From contig JAKLFE010000037.1 of assembly GCA_022711355.1 (NCBI GenBank), forward strand, positions 1 through 49,555: DNA of 49,555 nt, read 5' to 3'. Position numbers and translations under genes: made by a program. Source of the stretch: Spirochaetota bacterium (lineage in GTDB: Bacteria; Spirochaetota; Spirochaetia; Treponematales; Rectinemataceae). Positions 26,401 to 36,600 of this stretch are shown here, in pieces; within the stretch, counting starts at the first letter, position 1, and every line of letters begins with the position of its first letter. The notes below the pieces were generated by a model. That model was given only the letters and a program-made list of their open reading frames with translations. It was not told where the DNA came from and searched no databases.

Positions 26401-27885
26401 TCAGGCGTCCCCGTAGCGGCACGACGCGCGCTCGAGGGCGCGCTCGTAGAGCTTCCCGAACTCGGCCGCCGCCCGGTCCCAGGTGAAGCGCTTGGCCATG
26501 GCGCGCTCGCGCATAGCCTTGATGTGCTCGGGCCGGTTGTACCAGGCCCAGACGGCCCAGCCGGCGGTGTCGTATATCGCGCGGGGGGTCAGGTTGTCGA
26601 ACATGAAGCCCGTGCCCGCGCCCGTATCCTGGTTGTAGTTCTCCACGGTGTCGGCCAGGCCGCCGGTCCGGTGCACGATGGGCAGGGTGCCGTAGCGCAG
26701 GCTGTACATCTGGTTGAGGCCGCAGGGCTCGTAGCGGCTGGGCATCATGAAGAAGTCGGCCCCCGCCTCCATGAGGTGGGCCAGGCGCTCGTCGTAGCCG
26801 ATCCGGGCGCGGAAGTTCGGCAGGCTCCCCGCGAGGGAGCGGACCTCCTCCTCGCACCAGCGCTCGCCCGAGCCGAGGACGGCGAACTGCAGGGCCATGT
26901 CGGAGCAGACGCGGTAGGCGCTCCCGGACAGGGGGCCGAAGAGCTCGCCCACGCCCTTCTGCTCGACCAGGCGCGAGACCATGGCGACGATCGGCCGCGC
27001 GGGGTCGACGGGGAGGCCGAGCTCGCGCTGGAGCTCGGCCTTGCAGGCGGCCTTGCCGGAGAGGTCCCCGGCCGAGAAGTTGGCCGGCAGGAAGGGGTCG
27101 GCCGCCGGATCCCAGCCGTCGAGGTCGGCCCCGTTCAGGATGCCGACCAGGTCGGCGCTCCGGAAGCGCAGGAGGCCGTCGAGGCCGAAGCCCTGCTCGG
27201 GGGTCTGGATCTCGCGGGCGTAGCTCGGGGACACGGCGGTCAGGCAGTCGGCCGAGGCCAGGCCCGCCTTGAGGAGGTTCACGCGCTCGTAGAACTCGAA
27301 GCCGGCGCCGTGGAAGAGGGCCCAGGGCAGGCGGAAGAAGGAGAAGGACTCCTTGTCGTACACGCCCTGGTAGCCGAGGTTATGGATGGTGAGGACCGAG
27401 GCCGTCTTCGCGAATTCGGTCCGGCCCTCGAGGTGCCGCAGGTAGACGGGGGCGAGGGCGGCGGGCCAGTCGTGGGCGTGGAGTATGTCGGGGATCCAGG
27501 CGAGGGAGCGGCAGAGCTGGAAGGCGGCCCGGCAGAGGAAGGCGAAGCGCTGGGGGTTGTCGGCGAAGTCGGGCTCGGCCTTGGTGCCGTAGATCCCGTC
27601 GCGGCCGAAGAAGCGCTCGTGGTCGAGGAAGTAGACCGGGACCGCGCCGCCGGGAAGGCTCGAGCGGTAGACGCCGGCGAACTCCTCGGCGAAGCCGACG
27701 CCCACGCCCAGGGGGCCGCCGATGGACTCGAGGCGGGAGCGGTCGAGGCAGTAGTAGCGGGGCAGGACGATGCGCACATCGTGCCCGGCCCGGGCGAGGG
27801 CGAGGGCGAGGGCGGAGACCGCGTCGCCGAGGCCGCCCGCCTTGGCGAAGGGCACGGCTTCGCTGGAGACCATGAGAATCTTCAC
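26401..27885 (-). CDS. glgA: glycogen synthase (ADP-glucose type, GT5)
   Basis: A 494-residue cytosolic enzyme that extends alpha-1,4-glucan chains from ADP-glucose. I chose GTG at 27885, which gives VKILMVSSEAVPFAKAGGLGD with the substrate-binding K15, and has GGAGGG about 10 bases upstream; the longer reading adds 18 residues with no family match. Other GT5 features are DILHAHDWPAALAPVYL, LTIHNLGYQG, LTAVSPSYAREI, VSRLVEQKGV, and near the end PSRYEPCGLNQMYSLRYGTLPIVHRTGGLADTVEN. Length is slightly above 480, normal. It starts a leftward operon with the module protein and transporter. Regulation may be from the TATACT promoter just upstream. Confidence 0.95.
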   Translation of the reverse strand: MKILMVSSEAVPFAKAGGLGDAVSALALALARAGHDVRIVLPRYYCLDRSRLESIGGPLGVGVGFAEEFAGVYRSSLPGGAVPVYFLDHERFFGRDGIYGTKAEPDFADNPQRFAFLCRAAFQLCRSLAWIPDILHAHDWPAALAPVYLRHLEGRTEFAKTASVLTIHNLGYQGVYDKESFSFFRLPWALFHGAGFEFYERVNLLKAGLASADCLTAVSPSYAREIQTPEQGFGLDGLLRFRSADLVGILNGADLDGWDPAADPFLPANFSAGDLSGKAACKAELQRELGLPVDPARPIVAMVSRLVEQKGVGELFGPLSGSAYRVCSDMALQFAVLGSGERWCEEEVRSLAGSLPNFRARIGYDERLAHLMEAGADFFMMPSRYEPCGLNQMYSLRYGTLPIVHRTGGLADTVENYNQDTGAGTGFMFDNLTPRAIYDTAGWAVWAWYNRPEHIKAMRERAMAKRFTWDRAAAEFGKLYERALERASCRYGDA

Positions 27886-27909
27886 CGCTGGGGTCCCTCC
27901 CTCCGCTCC

Positions 27910-27939
27910 AGTATAGACGCAGGCGGGGAGCTTGCGCAA
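27910..27939 (-). promoter_or_regulatory. promoter of the glgA operon
   Basis: On the reverse strand TTGCGC (27934-27939), an 18-base spacer and TATACT (27910-27915) are present. The start of transcription would be near 27903, giving a leader of about 18 bases that includes GGAGGG. Confidence 0.45.
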
Positions 27940-27978
27940 CGCGGAAGCCGCTCCTTACCTAAGGCGCCGAGCCCGGGC

Positions 27979-27984
27979 TATACT
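27979..27984 (+). promoter_or_regulatory. -10 element of the DUF362 gene; transcript probably leaderless
   Basis: TATACT ends 9 bases before the ATG at 27994, so transcription would start within about 3 bases of the start codon. No ribosome-binding site is visible. The -35 (TTACCT, 27955-27960, spacer 18) is weak. Confidence 0.4.
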
Positions 27985-27993
27985 GGCCCCACG

Positions 27994-29103
27994 ATGAAAG
28001 CCCAGGTATTCATGGCGGACTACCGAGCCTCGAGCCGGAGCCGCAACGGACTCGCCAAGATCGCCGCCCTACTCGAGAAAGCCGGCCTCCGCTCGGCCAT
28101 CAAGCCCGGCGACCTCACCGCTATTAAAATACACTTCGGGGAGCTCGGTAACGAGGCGTACATCAATCCCGTCCTGGCGCGGGCGGTTTCCGGCGCCGCC
28201 AGGGCGGCCGGGGCCAAGCCCTTCTTCTCCGACACGAACACCCTCTACTCGGGCAGCCGCGCCAACGCGGTCGAGCACCTCGAGACCGCGGCGGCCCACG
28301 GCTACGTCGAGTCCGTCTGCGGGGCCCCGGTCCTCATAGCCGACGGCCTGCGCGGCTCGGACTGGGGCGAGGTCGAGGTGGGCCTGCCCCGGCTCAAGGC
28401 CGTCAAGATCGCCCGGGCCTTCCTCGACGCCGACTCCATGCTCGTCCTCTCCCACGTCAAGGGCCACGAGATGGCCGGCTTCGGCGGGGCCCTGAAGAAC
28501 CTCGCCATGGGCTGCGCCCCGCCCGTGGGCAAGCGCGAGCAGCACGCCGTCAAGTTCTTCGTCAAAGCGGCCAAGTGCGTCGGCTGCGGGAGATGCGTCG
28601 AGGTCTGCCCCCAGGGCGCCGCGGCCATGGGCAGGGAGGGGAAAGCCTCCATCGACCAGGCGAAATGCATCGGCTGCGGCGAGTGCTCCATGCACTGCCG
28701 GATCCGGGCCATCGGCCTCGACTGGGAGACCGAGATCCTCCCCTTCTCCGAGCGCATGGCCGAGTACGCCTACGGCGCGGTCAAGGGCAAGGCGGGCCGC
28801 GTCATCTACCTCAATTTCGTCAAGGACGTCGTGCCCGACTGCGACTGCGCCCCCTGGTCGGACGCCCCCGTGGTCGCCGACCAGGGCATCCTCGCCTCCG
28901 CCGACCCGGTCGCCCTCGACCAGGCGGCCTACGACCTCGTCAAAGCCGCCCCCGTGGCCCCGGGCTCCGAGCTCGAGGGCAGGGCGGGCCCCGGCGACGA
29001 CAAGTTCGCCCTCCTCCACCCCGAGACCCGCCCCCTGGCCCAGCTCGAGCACGGCGAGCGCATCGGCCTGGGCAGCCGGGACTACGAGCTCGTGAGGATC
29101 TGA
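27994..29103 (+). CDS. DUF362 protein with two 4Fe-4S clusters
   Basis: A 369-residue protein. A DUF362 domain spans residues about 1-190 and 245-345 (IKIHFGELGNEAYINPVLAR; LSHVKGHEMAGFGGALKNLAMG) with a ferredoxin-type insert. The two cluster motifs are C195-C198-C201-C205 (KCVGCGRCVEVCP) and C225-C228-C231-C235 (KCIGCGECSMHC). DUF362 proteins are thought to take part in redox steps; the exact reaction is unknown. The start fits family members (MKAQVFMADYRA). It is divergent from glgA across 108 bases and is followed by a likely terminator. It appears to be a single-gene unit. Confidence 0.9.
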   Translation: MKAQVFMADYRASSRSRNGLAKIAALLEKAGLRSAIKPGDLTAIKIHFGELGNEAYINPVLARAVSGAARAAGAKPFFSDTNTLYSGSRANAVEHLETAAAHGYVESVCGAPVLIADGLRGSDWGEVEVGLPRLKAVKIARAFLDADSMLVLSHVKGHEMAGFGGALKNLAMGCAPPVGKREQHAVKFFVKAAKCVGCGRCVEVCPQGAAAMGREGKASIDQAKCIGCGECSMHCRIRAIGLDWETEILPFSERMAEYAYGAVKGKAGRVIYLNFVKDVVPDCDCAPWSDAPVVADQGILASADPVALDQAAYDLVKAAPVAPGSELEGRAGPGDDKFALLHPETRPLAQLEHGERIGLGSRDYELVRI

Positions 29104-29187
29104 GGGGCGAGCGAGGCTCAGGCAGGCGCGTCCCCGGCGCGAGGGATCTCTCGAGGTAGGGCCAATTCCTTATGACGCAGCGGGATA

Positions 29188-29221
29188 GCGGGCAGGCCGC
29201 ACGCTCACGCCCCGCCTTTTT
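29188..29221 (+). terminator. candidate intrinsic terminator after the DUF362 gene
   Basis: GCGGGC (29188-29193) can pair with GCCCCGC (29209-29215, one bulge), followed directly by CTTTTT. The loop is 15 bases. It sits 85 bases past the stop codon. Confidence 0.4.
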
Positions 29222-29249
29222 CCCTATCGTCCCGAGCCCCCCGATGCGA

Positions 29250-29255
29250 TATTAT
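29250..29255 (+). promoter_or_regulatory. -10 element directly before the lipoprotein start
   Basis: TATTAT at 29250-29255 ends six bases before the ATG at 29262. If used, the transcript would have no leader. No convincing -35 is seen. Confidence 0.3.
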
Positions 29256-29261
29256 AGAGGT

Positions 29262-30431
29262 ATGGGAAGGAGCAAGGACCGAGGGACGCGTACTCCGGCG
29301 ATGGCGAGCGCCAGCCTCCTCGCGGCAGCCCTCCTCGCCTCCGCCCTCGCCTCCTCCTGCAGCTACTCCGACCAGTTCGCCGACTACCGGGACGAGGGGA
29401 TCAACTTCATCGCGGCCCGGGATTTCTCGCCGGCCAACATCGACCTGACGGATATTGGCTTCGAGACCCCCGCCCTCTGGACCTGGGCCTGGCGCGGCTC
29501 CGTCGACTCGACCTACGACTACATGACCTTCACGGACCAGGGCACGGTAGGAGCCTCGGCCGTCTCGGGCCTCGCCTCGACCGCGGAGTACTACCGCCTC
29601 GAGCTCGACGACCTCGTGACGAACGGGAACTTCGAAGCCTTCGCCGACGAGGCGGCGCTCCTCGCCTCGGGCGACTGGACGGAGAGCGACGCTGCTCGCA
29701 TGGAGATAGGTCCCACGAGCATACATGATAATTCGATCAACCTGAGCTTTGGATCATCGGCTCAATGGGTCGCCTTCGATCTCTCCAGCCTCAACGGTCT
29801 CGTTGCAGGAAACGACTACCCCTTCACGCTCATCATGAACAGCGCAAGCGTCCTGAGCGTCGGCTATCAGGTAGCCGCGGCCTTCCCCGGCGGCACGCCC
29901 AATACGCTGGACAGGATCACGGCGCAGCTTCAGTCGGGGGATACGGAGAAGATCTACTTCTATTCGAACAACGTCGGCACCGCCGTCCTCGACGACCTCC
30001 GCGCGTATCGTTACGACTTGGTAGACGTCTCCAACCTCCGCCTCCGCCTCCGTCCCTCGGACACGAGCCCCATCCTAGCCGACGGCTTCTACGAGTTCAC
30101 CCTCTGGGTCAGGAAACCCGCGGATGCACGGTTTTCTTCCGAGACCGGGGCCCTCGCCAACCTCGCCTCCCGCTACGTCACGCTGCGGATGAGCAACCTG
30201 CGGGAAGGCCAGGGAGTCGCCGGCGGTCGCTTCTCGGTTAACGGGGACGGCCAGTGGCACCAGATAGTCCTCCGCCAGGACCTCAACTTCGAGGGCATCG
30301 CCGAGGGGACGGAGACGGCGATCGAGCTCGCCATCTTCCCCTTCGACGCGCAGAGCTCCGATCCCGGCCCTGAGCCGGGGGCCGTCGAGATAGCCCAGCC
30401 CGAGCTCCACTTCTACCTCGACGGTTATTGA
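29262..30431 (+). CDS. predicted lipoprotein, beta-rich, unknown function
   Basis: A 389-residue protein. A basic N-terminus and hydrophobic stretch (MASASLLAAALLASALASSC) end at C33 in a relaxed lipobox (A-S-S-C), as spirochaetes allow, so it is probably lipid-anchored. The mature part is Ser/Thr/Asp-rich, beta-strand-rich, with carbohydrate-binding-module-like phrases (YYRLELDDLVTNGNFEAFAD; DGQWHQIVLRQDLNFEG). I recognise no enzyme motif. The start may be 29262 or the ATG at 29301; neither has a good ribosome site. It is convergent with the giant surface protein gene. Bases about 29700-30030 are less GC-rich than their surroundings. Confidence 0.7.
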   Translation: MGRSKDRGTRTPAMASASLLAAALLASALASSCSYSDQFADYRDEGINFIAARDFSPANIDLTDIGFETPALWTWAWRGSVDSTYDYMTFTDQGTVGASAVSGLASTAEYYRLELDDLVTNGNFEAFADEAALLASGDWTESDAARMEIGPTSIHDNSINLSFGSSAQWVAFDLSSLNGLVAGNDYPFTLIMNSASVLSVGYQVAAAFPGGTPNTLDRITAQLQSGDTEKIYFYSNNVGTAVLDDLRAYRYDLVDVSNLRLRLRPSDTSPILADGFYEFTLWVRKPADARFSSETGALANLASRYVTLRMSNLREGQGVAGGRFSVNGDGQWHQIVLRQDLNFEGIAEGTETAIELAIFPFDAQSSDPGPEPGAVEIAQPELHFYLDGY

Positions 30432-30483
30432 AGATGGGCTGTATTGTAAAAACCTAAGAGCGACATTTCCCAAGAAAGAAGAA

Positions 30484-30600
30484 TCAACGCAGAGGGCGCG
30501 GAGGAGCGCAGAGGGGAGAGAGTCGGATGAGCTCTCTATCGCGTCCTCTGCGTCCTCTGCGTCCTCTGCGTCCTCTGCGTCCTCTGCGTCCTCTGCTTTT
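30484..30600. terminator. repeat-built hairpin, likely two-way terminator
   Basis: An upstream arm with ACGCAGAGG (30487-30495), GCGCAGAGG (30506-30514) and AGAGAG (30517-30522) can pair with CTCTCT (30532-30537) and with the GCGTCCTCT array downstream. T-rich stretches follow on both strands. It lies between convergent genes. Confidence 0.5.
30541..30594. repeat. six perfect tandem copies of GCGTCCTCT
   Basis: The 9-base unit GCGTCCTCT occurs six times in a row without change (30541-30594), followed by GCTTTTC. There are no spacers, so it is not CRISPR. It is the downstream arm of the hairpin described above, and it is a candidate for copy-number change by slippage. Confidence 0.9.
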
Positions 30601-30613
30601 CTCTTCCCACTCC

Positions 30614-33600
30614 CTACCGCACCACGAGGACCTTGCGGATCTCGTCGATGCCCTTGGCCACGACGCGGATGAAGTAGATGCCCCGGGCCACGGGCTTCCC
30701 GGCGTTGTTCTTCCCGTCCCAGTAGTAGGTGTAGGTGCCCGCGGCCTGGCGGTCGTTGTACAGGCGCTTGACCACGTCCCCGTCGAGGGTGAAGACCGTG
30801 GCGGTCATCGGGCCCGCCTCGTCGAGGACGACCTGGAGGGCCGTGCGCTCGCCCGTGGTCGGGTTGATGACGTTGTTGAGGATGGTCACCCCGCCCCGCT
30901 GCTGGCGCACCGCCTTGATGTTGAAGCGGTAGAGGTCGTACTGCCGCGGATCGTCGGGATCGGCGGCCCTGAGGCAGTACTTGCCCCCGTAGGAGAAGAG
31001 GAAGCCGACCCCGGCCCCCGCCGCGATCTCCGAGTCGCTGCCCGGGAGGCGGAAGTCGCGGAGCATGCTCGGCGCCGTGCCCACGAAGAAGGGCGAGAGG
31101 CTCCGGGCCGCGCTGTTGGCCACGAGGTTGTAGCCCGAGAGGATGCCCGGGAGCCAGGGCGTGCCCAGGGAGGCGCGCCGTCCCGTCACCGAGACGAAGG
31201 GCGCGTAGCTCGCGGCGGGATTCACGTCGTAGTGGAGCTGGAGCGAGAGGCCGGTGCCCAGGCCGCCCGAGGGATTGAGGAGCGAGTACAGGACGATGTC
31301 CCGGTCGAGGAGGCTGCCCGAGCCGTCGAAGGTCCTGAGGGCGCCCAGGGCCGAGGCCGGGAGGGCCGTCTCGCCCGCGGCGAGCTCGGGCTCGTCGGTC
31401 TCGTGGAGGCCGTCGGTGGCCGCGCTCATGTTGAGGACGTTGAGGCCGAAGTCGCTGACGCTGTGGGTCTCGGTCGGGAGGAGGGCGTTGCCCACGGCGT
31501 CCGTGACGTAGGATCCCGCGATGGTCGCTCCCGAGATCGGGTCGACCACCGACTGGGTGATGGCGTTCATCGTCACGTTGTACAGGTCGAAGGCGGTCAG
31601 GTTCCTGCTCACCGTCAGCCAGAGCTCGGTGGCGCTCGAGGCGCTCACCCGCTGCGCGGAAACGGGCTCGATCGTCCCGTCCGAGAACTGGAAGTAGTCG
31701 CTCGCGAGGCTCGCCGCGCTCTGGGCGACGATGGTGTCGAGCTCCATGTCCTTGCTGAACTGGATGTAGACCCGCCGCTGGTCGCTGTCGGCCACCGCCA
31801 AGGCGAGGCGGAAGCGGGGCGGTGAGATGGAGACGGCCGCTAGCCCCGAGAAGGAGCGGAGCCGGTTGCCCGCCAGGTCGGTCACGCAGCCGGCCTCGTT
31901 GTAGGACAGGAGGAGGTCGGTCTGGGTGTTCCAGGAGTAGCCGCCCGCCGTGTCGTCCAGGGTGATGGCGAGGTAGGGATCGTCGCCGGCGTTGATGGAG
32001 CTCGCGTCGTAGAGCTTCGAGATGACGTAGCTGAGGAACTGGAGGTTGTACGAGTTCGTGTAGCTCCCCACGTCGGCGTCGCAGAAGCTGAAGGCCGCCA
32101 AGGCGGTCGCGCCTAACGTGGCATCCCGGACGCCGCCCAGGCTCTCGGGTCCTATGCCGAGCGGCCTGCTGGAGCGGGCGCCTCCCCTGGCGTCGGGCGG
32201 CACGTCGACGTAGGTGTAGCTCCCCAGGGCGCCGGAGATGACGACGGCGTCGGCCACGGGGATCCAGCCGCGCATGGAGGCCCAGTGGGCCTCCTGGGCG
32301 TCGTTGTCGATGAAGTGGAGCTCGACGCGGTCGATGTAGGTGTTCGAGTCCGAGTCCAGGGGCATGGCCTCCGCGGCCGTGATCGTGCCCCAGTCGGCGT
32401 TGCTCCGCACCAAGGCCAGGCTCGGCGGGTCGACGTCCCAGGCGCCGTAGGTCAGTCCCGCCGACTCGGCCGAGTCGACGCTGATCGTCGCCTTGACCGT
32501 GCGGTAATTATTGGAGTAGAAGGCCACGGTCGGCGCGTCCGCGGCGCTCCCCGTCGGCTCGACGGGGTTGGGCGTCGCGGCCCGGTCGTGGATGGCGAGG
32601 TTCTCGAGGACGGTGATCGCGCCGGAAGGCGTCGCGAGGTCGTCGACCCAGCCCGGCCAGTACCAGGTCCAGTCCGGGTCCAGGGAGGTCCCGTCCTCCG
32701 ACCAGCCGGCTATGTAGAGGCGGAGCCGCTGGGGCGTCGCCGCGGCCCGGTACAGGGAGTTGGCGGACTGGCTCGGCGTCGTCGTGTCCACGTTGGGCCG
32801 CGCCCCCCTCGTGATGCTGCCCGAGACCGTGAAGTAGCCCTCGAGGGTCGCGGTGCCCGAGCCGGTGTAGTCGCCCCCGTAGCTCGCGAAGGCGGTCTCG
32901 CTCCGGAGGTTCGCGTAGTCGGTCCCGCCCGCGAGGGTGCCGAGGTCGACGGGCTCGGACCAGTCGATCTCGAAGTAGTTGTGCGAGTCGTAGGCCTGCT
33001 GGGCGCCCGAGGGCGCCACGTGCTCTTCCTGGCCCGTCCTGAGGGCCGAGATCACGGGTCGGCAGCGGTCGGCCGTGGCGGTGTAGCGGGTGAAGACGAC
33101 GGCGCCGGGGCTCGTGTAGTCGTCCGAGGGCCTGATCATAGTCTTGCCGTCGGCGGAGTAGAGCGCGCCCTTCAGGAAGGTGATGTCGGGTACGGTCGTC
33201 CGGTGGGCCGGGGCCAGTCCCGGCCGGCCGCGGTCGGTGCTGGCGGCCGCGCCGGCGGAGAGCCCCGTCGCGTCGGTGTTCCAGCGCTCGGCCGCGTTGG
33301 CCGGATTCGTCTTGAGGTAGAAATGGTCGAGGGAGGCGGTGACGCCGCTCAAGGGGATCGTGCAGCCCGGGTCCTGGTAGGCCCCGAGGAACTGGGCGGC
33401 GCCGCCGTTGAAGCCGATTCCCCCGCCGTTGACCGCGTCCCAGATCTCGGTGTTGGCGTTCCAGATGGGCATGGCCGTCCCGCTCCCGTCGGTGAACTCG
33501 ACGTAGAGCACGTCGTCGAAGACGGTCCAGGCCGCGTGGAGCTCGGGCCGCTCGAAGAAGACGTTGGCGTTGGCCGTGCCGGCGGTCACGCCGTTGTTGA

Positions 33601-36600
33601 ACTCGACCGACTCCACGGCCGCGTTCACGGGATAGTCGGCCTGGCAGTAGCCGATGGTCGTGTTGAAGACTACCGAGTAGGGCGTGCCCCACTGGGCCGC
33701 GCTGACGGCCGCCGTCCCGTTGTAGACGGGGTTGGCCGCGCCGTTGTCGGCGTTCGCGAGGCTCCAGTTCGCCGCGGGATTGAGGACCGCGCCGTTGGCG
33801 TAGAAATCCCCGCCCACGTCGATGGTCGCGCCCGCCAAGGTCGCGAAGGCGGCGTTCGGCGCTATGTCGAGGGTCTCGGCGAGGTTGCGGAAGTGGCCGG
33901 CGTACTGGGTCCCCGCGGGCAGGCTGCTGTAGACCCCGCCCCCGGGGAAGTAGGCGAGGGAGGCCGCCTCATAGTAGGCGAAGCGGGTGTTGTAGTTCGT
34001 CTCGAAATCGTAGTCGATCGGGTCGTAGGAGGCGCCGAAGACGGCGAAGTCCCCCGAGGCCGCGATCGTGTTGGCGTTCAGGTCGAGGGTCCCGCGGTAG
34101 AAGACGAAGCGGCGGCAGGAGAGGTCGCAGAGGAGGTCGAGCGCGAGGCCGTTCGCGTCGACGTACAGGTCGGTGGCCGGCAGGCTTATGCCGGCTCCGC
34201 CGGCGGACCACTGGCCCGCGCCAGCGGCGCCGACGAAGCGCAGGCCCCCCGTGGCGGCGCTCGAGGCCGTCCAGGTCTGGGCCCCGCCCGTGCGGTAGTA
34301 CCGGCCGTTCAGGGCGATGTACCCGGCGCCCGAGGCGGTGGCGCCGATGGTCGCGCTGACCCCGTCGGATCCTGAGGCGCCTATGTCGGCTACCGCGATG
34401 TTGCCGGCCGAGCTCAGGCTCAACGAGCCGAGGGCGGTGCCCGCGCCGATGGCGCCGGCGAGGGCGATGCCTCCCGTGCCCGCGGTCAGGGTCAAGCCCT
34501 GCGCGCCGTCGATCGTGGAGGCCGCCGTCGCGAAGCTCACGGAGCCGGCCCCGGCGCTCGCCGTGATGGCCACGGCCCCGCCTACGAGGCTCGCCGGGCC
34601 GGTGAAGCCGATCGCGGCGCCGGCGCCCGTGGCCGTATAATCGCCCGCGTTGAGCGTGATCGCGGCTCCGGTCACCGTCTGGCTCCCGATCGTGAAGACC
34701 TGGCGCAGGCTCACCGTGTTGCCGTTGGTCACGACGAAGGAGGCGAGGCGGTTGGCGCTCAGCGCCGAGGTCCCCACGATGCCGCCCATCGTCACGTTCC
34801 CGTTCGCCAGGGTGACCGCCTGGGCGTTCAAGCTCAGGTCGAAGGAGCCGTTCACCGTCTGCGTGAACTCGATGGCCGAGTTCGCCGTCGTCACGCCCAC
34901 GATGCCGGCGAGGGTCACCGGCCCGGTAAAGGTGATGTTGCCCGCGTTGCCCGTCGCCAGGGTCGAGACGTGGCTCCCCGCGTTGAGGGTGATGGCCGCG
35001 CTCGCCACCGACTGGGCCCCGGAGCTGAAGACCGAGCCCAGGCTCGCCGAGGCGCTCGAGACTATGGAGAAGGAGGCGAGGCGGGCGGCGCTCGCCGCCG
35101 AGGTTCCCACCACCCCGTCCATGCCCACCGCGCCGGCGCCGGCCGTCAGGATCAGGTCCTGGGCTCCGTTAACCGTCGTCGCGGCCGTGTCGAAGTCGAT
35201 GTTGCCGCCGTTCGTCGTCACGTTGACCGCGCCGCCCGCGAGCGTCACCGGGCCCGTGTAGCGTATCCCCCCGCCGAGCGTCGCTGACTGATAGGCGCCC
35301 GCGTTGAGGGTGATCGCCGCCCCGGTCACCGTCTGGTTGCCCCCGGTGAAGACCTGGTGCAGGGAGACCGCGTTGCCATTGGTGACGACGAAGGAGTCGA
35401 GGTTGTTAGCGTGGCCCGCCGAGGTGCCGACGATGTCGCCCATCGTCACGTTCCCGTTCGCCAGGGTGACGGCCTGGGCGTTCAGGGTCAGGTCGAAGGA
35501 GCCGTTGACCTCGTCGGCGAACTCGATGGCCGAGTTCGTCGTCGTCACGCCCACGATGCCGGCCAGGGTCACCGGCCCCGTGAAGGTGATGTTCCCCGCG
35601 TTGCCCGTGGCCAGGGTCGAGACGTAGCTTCCCGCGTAGAGGGTGATGGCCGCCCCGGTCACCGACTGGGCCCCGCTCGTGAAGACCTGATGGAGGTAGA
35701 TGGTGTTGCCGTTTGCCACGACGAAGGAATCGAGGTTGTTCGCGTGTCCCGCCGAGGTCCCCACGATGCCGCCCATCGTGACGTTTCCATTTGTCGCCGT
35801 CACTGCCTGGGCGTTCAGGCTCAGGTCGAAGGAGCCGTTGACTATCCCGGTGAACTCGATGGCCGAGTCGGTCGTCGTCACGCTCACGATCCCGTTTAGG
35901 GTCACCGGCCCGGCGAAGGTGATGTTGCCCGCGTTGAGCCCATCGGTCGAGACGTGGCTGCCCGCGTTCAGGGTGATGGCCGTGCCCGTCACCGACTGGG
36001 GCCCGCTGGTGAAGACCGAGCCCAGAGTCGCCGAGGCGCTCGTGACTATGGAGAAGGAGGTGAGGTTGTTCGCGTCGCCCGCCGAGGTCCCGACCACCCC
36101 GTCCAGGGTCACCGCTCCCGTGCCGGCGGTCAGGATCAGGTCCTGGGCTCCGTCGACGGTCGTCGCCGCCGTGTCGAAGTCGATGTTGCCGTTGTTCGTC
36201 GTCACGTTGACCGTGCCGCCCGCGAGCGTCACCGGCCCCGTGTAGGTGATCGTCGCCGCGGCCGTCGTGGCGCGATGGGTGCCGGCGTTCAGGCCGATGC
36301 CCGCCCCGGCCACGGACTGGAGGCCCGTCGTGTAGACCGAGCCGAGGCTGACCGTCCCCCCCGTCGCGGTCGCGCTGAAGGAGGCGAGGCGGGGATCGGC
36401 GGCCCCGGTCCCGGTCCCGATCACCACGTTGGCGTCGATGCCCCCGGTCCCGGCGTTCAGGGTCAGGCCCCGGGCCGTGGCGAGGGCGTCCGAATCGATC
36501 GCGAGGTCGTACTGCTGGACCGTCGTGCCGGTCGTCACGATGCTGGTGGCGTAGAGGACGACGGGGGAGCGGAAGCGGGCGCCCGCGGCGCTCAGGACCA

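Noticed and set aside
24848..26857. Long N-terminal extension of the EamA transporter
   Set aside because: It is an Arg/Pro-rich shadow of two real genes. The ATG at 24847 overlaps the upstream stop and begins a normal transporter.
25285..27993. Upstream extension of the DUF362 gene into a 1,272-codon frame
   Set aside because: The extra part is antisense to glgA and the module protein, shows no family features, and the DUF362 family starts at 27994.
30541..30594. CRISPR array
   Set aside because: Units are 9 bases, directly joined, with no spacers and no cas genes nearby.
30527..31825. Open frame reading the 9-base repeat as PLR-PLR repeats
   Set aside because: It runs antisense to the end of the giant gene; the repeat length (9) simply keeps frame.
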